Part shown: in pieces, positions 6,544 to 6,588 of the stretch | How the letters are laid out: each line of letters begins with the position of its first letter | How positions within the stretch are numbered: position 1 is the stretch's first letter | Origin: an uncultured Actinomyces sp. | Lineage (GTDB): Bacteria > Actinomycetota > Actinomycetes > Actinomycetales > Actinomycetaceae | Length of the DNA: 6,588 bases | NCBI GenBank assembly: GCA_938030835.1 | Contig: CALHID010000335.1 | Span: 1 to 6,588 of the forward strand | Direction of reading: 5' to 3' | Notes under the pieces: generated by a model | What the model was told of the DNA's origin: nothing | Seen by the model: only the letters and a program-made list of their open reading frames with translations | Databases searched by the model: none | Program-made: the position numbers and the translations under genes

Positions 6544-6548
6544 ACATC

Positions 6549-6588
6549 GTGGCTGCCGTTTGTGACGTGTGCGGTAAGGGACCCGGCT
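6549..6588 (+). CDS. rpmB: 50S ribosomal protein L28, N-terminal part (runs off right edge)
   Basis: Only 13 codons are present, reading MAAVCDVCGKGPG. This is the typical start of bacterial L28, a structural protein of the large ribosomal subunit. C5 and C8 form the first CxxC pair of the zinc-binding (C+) type, as opposed to the zinc-free paralogues used under zinc limitation in some actinobacteria. The GTG start has a strong GAGGAGA before it. The divergent position beside the DAK2-like gene and recG is the same as in other actinobacteria, which supports the call despite the short fragment. Confidence 0.88.
   Translation, partial: MAAVCDVCGKGPG

Larger units (their letters stand above)
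6310..6548. promoter_or_regulatory. Divergent intergenic region between the operon and rpmB
   Basis: 239 bp without a gene. It must contain the start signals for both directions. It holds a candidate rpmB promoter (6427-6456), two small inverted repeats in the presumed rpmB leader (6472-6485 and 6493-6513), an imperfect palindrome (6389-6410), and a weak minus-strand promoter candidate (6337-6367). I see no tRNA and no open reading frame with support here. Confidence 0.7.

Noticed and set aside
1..6588. Defence system, mobile element, CRISPR or biosynthetic cluster
   Set aside because: All coding space is taken by conserved core genes in an order typical of actinobacteria; no transposase, integrase, repeat array or composition break was seen.

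Overview
The window is a conserved housekeeping block of an actinobacterium. The gene order on the minus strand (DAK2/DegV-like protein, recG, rsmD, coaD, a DivIVA-like coiled-coil protein, a DUF177/YceD protein, rnc), with rpmB divergent on the plus strand, is the order I know from Streptomyces and relatives. Moderate GC (about mid-50s % by eye) and a mix of ATG and GTG starts would fit a lower-GC Actinomycetaceae-type genome, but the family is a guess; the phylum is much safer.

Layout, from the right edge leftwards. At 6549-6588 the first 13 codons of rpmB (ribosomal protein L28, zinc-binding CxxC form) run off the right edge on the plus strand. A 239-bp divergent intergenic region (6310-6548) carries a candidate rpmB promoter, two small inverted repeats in its presumed leader, an imperfect palindrome, and a weak candidate promoter for the minus-strand operon. 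The minus-strand operon then runs without a break: a degenerate DAK2/DegV-like protein (4702-6309), recG (2550-4705, broken by a -1 frameshift), rsmD (1963-2535), coaD (1457-1966), a SepIVA/DivIVA-like protein (748-1464), a DUF177 protein (192-755), and the first 64 codons of rnc (1-192), which leaves through the left edge.

Almost every junction is a start/stop overlap (GTGA, ATGA, two 8-nt overlaps, one TGATG); only recG-rsmD has a 14-nt gap. This points to one translationally coupled transcript. The genes join DNA repair (recG), ribosome RNA maturation (rsmD, DUF177, rnc), coenzyme A synthesis (coaD) and septum/cell-wall growth (the SepIVA-like protein).

I found no mobile element, CRISPR array, defence system or RNA gene, and no convincing new system. 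The points most worth a second look are the recG frameshift exactly before the DEQH motif, the absence of rpmF from its usual slot between the DUF177 gene and rnc, the eroded active-site motifs of the DAK2-like protein, and the structured rpmB leader.
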